Positions 7,163 to 7,970 of a DNA stretch of 7,970 nt are shown in pieces. Source of the DNA: an uncultured Filifactor sp. (lineage in GTDB: Bacteria > Bacillota > Clostridia > Peptostreptococcales > Filifactoraceae); contig CAMYCP010000051.1 in NCBI GenBank assembly GCA_947254385.1, positions 1 through 7,970 on the forward strand, written 5' to 3'. Under the pieces are notes generated by a model. The model ran no database searches. It saw only the letters and a list, made by a program, of their open reading frames with translations, and was not told the DNA's origin. How positions within the stretch are numbered: position 1 is the stretch's first letter; the number at the start of each line of letters is the position of its first letter. Position numbers and translations under genes: made by a program.

Positions 7163-7970
7163 TTATTCATCAATTTTTAGATAATCTATTTTACTTAAAA
7201 TATCTTTTTTTACATCTTTTTTATGAGCTGCATAAATTTGCGTTGTAGTGACATTTTCATGATCCAGCAAAGCCTGAACGTCATATATTGAAACTCCGTT
7301 TTCTATAAGAGAAGTTGCAAGAGTTGCTCTAAGTTTGTGAGGTGAATATCCTTTATCTTGAGTTGTGCCCATTGCTATAGCCGTATATTTTTTAATAAGT
7401 TCTCTTATCTGTCTATTTGTAACACGTCGTCCCTGTATAGATAAAAACAAAGCATCTTCATTGTCATTTTTTAAATAATTCTTTCTTTCTTCATTTATAT
7501 AATTTTTTATATTATTTTCTAAAGTTTCATTTAAAGGCATTAAGGTTTCTTTGCCGCGTTTTCTGTAAATTAAAAATTCTCTTTTTTTCCAATTGAATGA
7601 AGATATATTAAGTTGTTGTAATTCAGATATCCTAAGCCCTAACAACACAAATAACAGTATTATTGCTTTATCTCTAAGTTTGGTTTTTTGCCAAAATATT
7701 TTTTCCTTATCGGTTAAACCGTCACCGGTTTCAACTATATGTATAAGATCATTCGTTTCGGATATAGAGAGTCTTTTAATCGTATCAGGATTTAACTTCG
7801 GTAATGTTAGAGGGTTTAATCCCGACGCAATATTTTCAGAAATTTGATCATTTCTAAATAAAAATTTAAATAACGAAGATAGGGAAGATTTTTTTCGTGC
7901 TAAAGAACGGTTATTGTTTTCATATATTATTTTTTCGTCGTCTTTTTCAAAAATATATTTTCTACAATAA
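7163..7970 (-). CDS. Tyrosine recombinase/integrase, 5' end cut off
   Basis: Site-specific DNA recombinase of the tyrosine (XerC/XerD, phage integrase) family. About 269 codons are visible. The frame has no stop up to the right edge, and the GTG at 7646-7648 is an internal valine (RDKAIILLFVLLGLRISEL), so the true start lies outside. The N-terminal visible part (ARKKSSLSSLFKFLF, about 7856-7900) looks like the end of the SAM-like core-binding domain. The catalytic set is complete: Arg in GLRISEL (7631-7633), Lys in YRKRGKE (7559-7561), His and Arg of HKLR (7337-7339 and 7328-7330), His in LLDHENV (7259-7261) and the nucleophile Tyr in TTTQIYA (7232-7234). LLDH replaces the more common LLGH. 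It converges on arcC and shares its terminator. It could be a chromosomal Xer-type enzyme or the integrase of an element lying to the right. The window cannot tell these apart, so no symbol is given. Confidence 0.9.
   Translation of the reverse strand, partial: YCRKYIFEKDDEKIIYENNNRSLARKKSSLSSLFKFLFRNDQISENIASGLNPLTLPKLNPDTIKRLSISETNDLIHIVETGDGLTDKEKIFWQKTKLRDKAIILLFVLLGLRISELQQLNISSFNWKKREFLIYRKRGKETLMPLNETLENNIKNYINEERKNYLKNDNEDALFLSIQGRRVTNRQIRELIKKYTAIAMGTTQDKGYSPHKLRATLATSLIENGVSIYDVQALLDHENVTTTQIYAAHKKDVKKDILSKIDYLKIDE

Noticed and set aside
7646..7648. GTG as the start of the recombinase gene
   Set aside because: The frame stays open upstream for over 100 codons with typical integrase sequence, and this codon falls inside the helix leading to the catalytic GLRISEL motif.
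7593..7847. + strand reading frame of 84 codons
   Set aside because: It lies wholly opposite the recombinase frame, which continues without stops to the edge and has clear family motifs. The + frame has no recognisable content.

Overview
The window is AT-rich, gene-dense bacterial DNA with strong GGAGG-type ribosome binding sites, TTG as well as ATG starts, and Firmicutes-style proteins. It most likely comes from a low-GC anaerobic member of the Clostridia. A Peptostreptococcaceae-like arginine or citrulline fermenter would fit, but the genus cannot be fixed from the sequence alone. Four core genes lie on the + strand and one recombinase gene faces them on the - strand at the right end.

Left part (2-4663): the C-terminal two thirds of a class B penicillin-binding protein of the PBP2/MrdA type, cut by the window edge, is followed 21 bases later by a complete uvrA (nucleotide excision repair). 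The pair looks co-transcribed. No terminator is visible after uvrA.

Middle part (4664-7095): a near-consensus sigma-A promoter directly after uvrA drives arcB (ornithine carbamoyltransferase), which ends at a good intrinsic terminator. arcC (carbamate kinase) starts about 290 bases after that terminator. Together the two enzymes convert citrulline plus phosphate to ornithine and carbamoyl phosphate, then make ATP, ammonia and CO2 from carbamoyl phosphate. This is the energy-yielding half of the arginine deiminase pathway. arcA (arginine deiminase) and the arcD antiporter are not in the window.

The arcB-arcC gap (5772-6165) is the most unusual stretch. Besides the terminator it holds about 250 bases that look like the collapsed remnant of an IS200/IS605-type (TnpB) element. 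There is a left hairpin and a right hairpin, both with a CTTTAG core, and between them a decayed reading frame resembling the non-conserved tail of TnpB. The right end abuts the arcC leader and may supply the -35 half of its promoter. Such ends normally encode the TnpB guide RNA, so an orphan guide-RNA-like transcript is possible but unproven.

Right part (7096-7970): a long hairpin between the stops of arcC and a tyrosine recombinase gene probably terminates both convergent genes. The recombinase frame stays open to the window edge, so the gene is larger than its first apparent internal start would suggest. All catalytic residues of the family are present. I saw no CRISPR array, tRNA, rRNA or clearly new multi-gene system.
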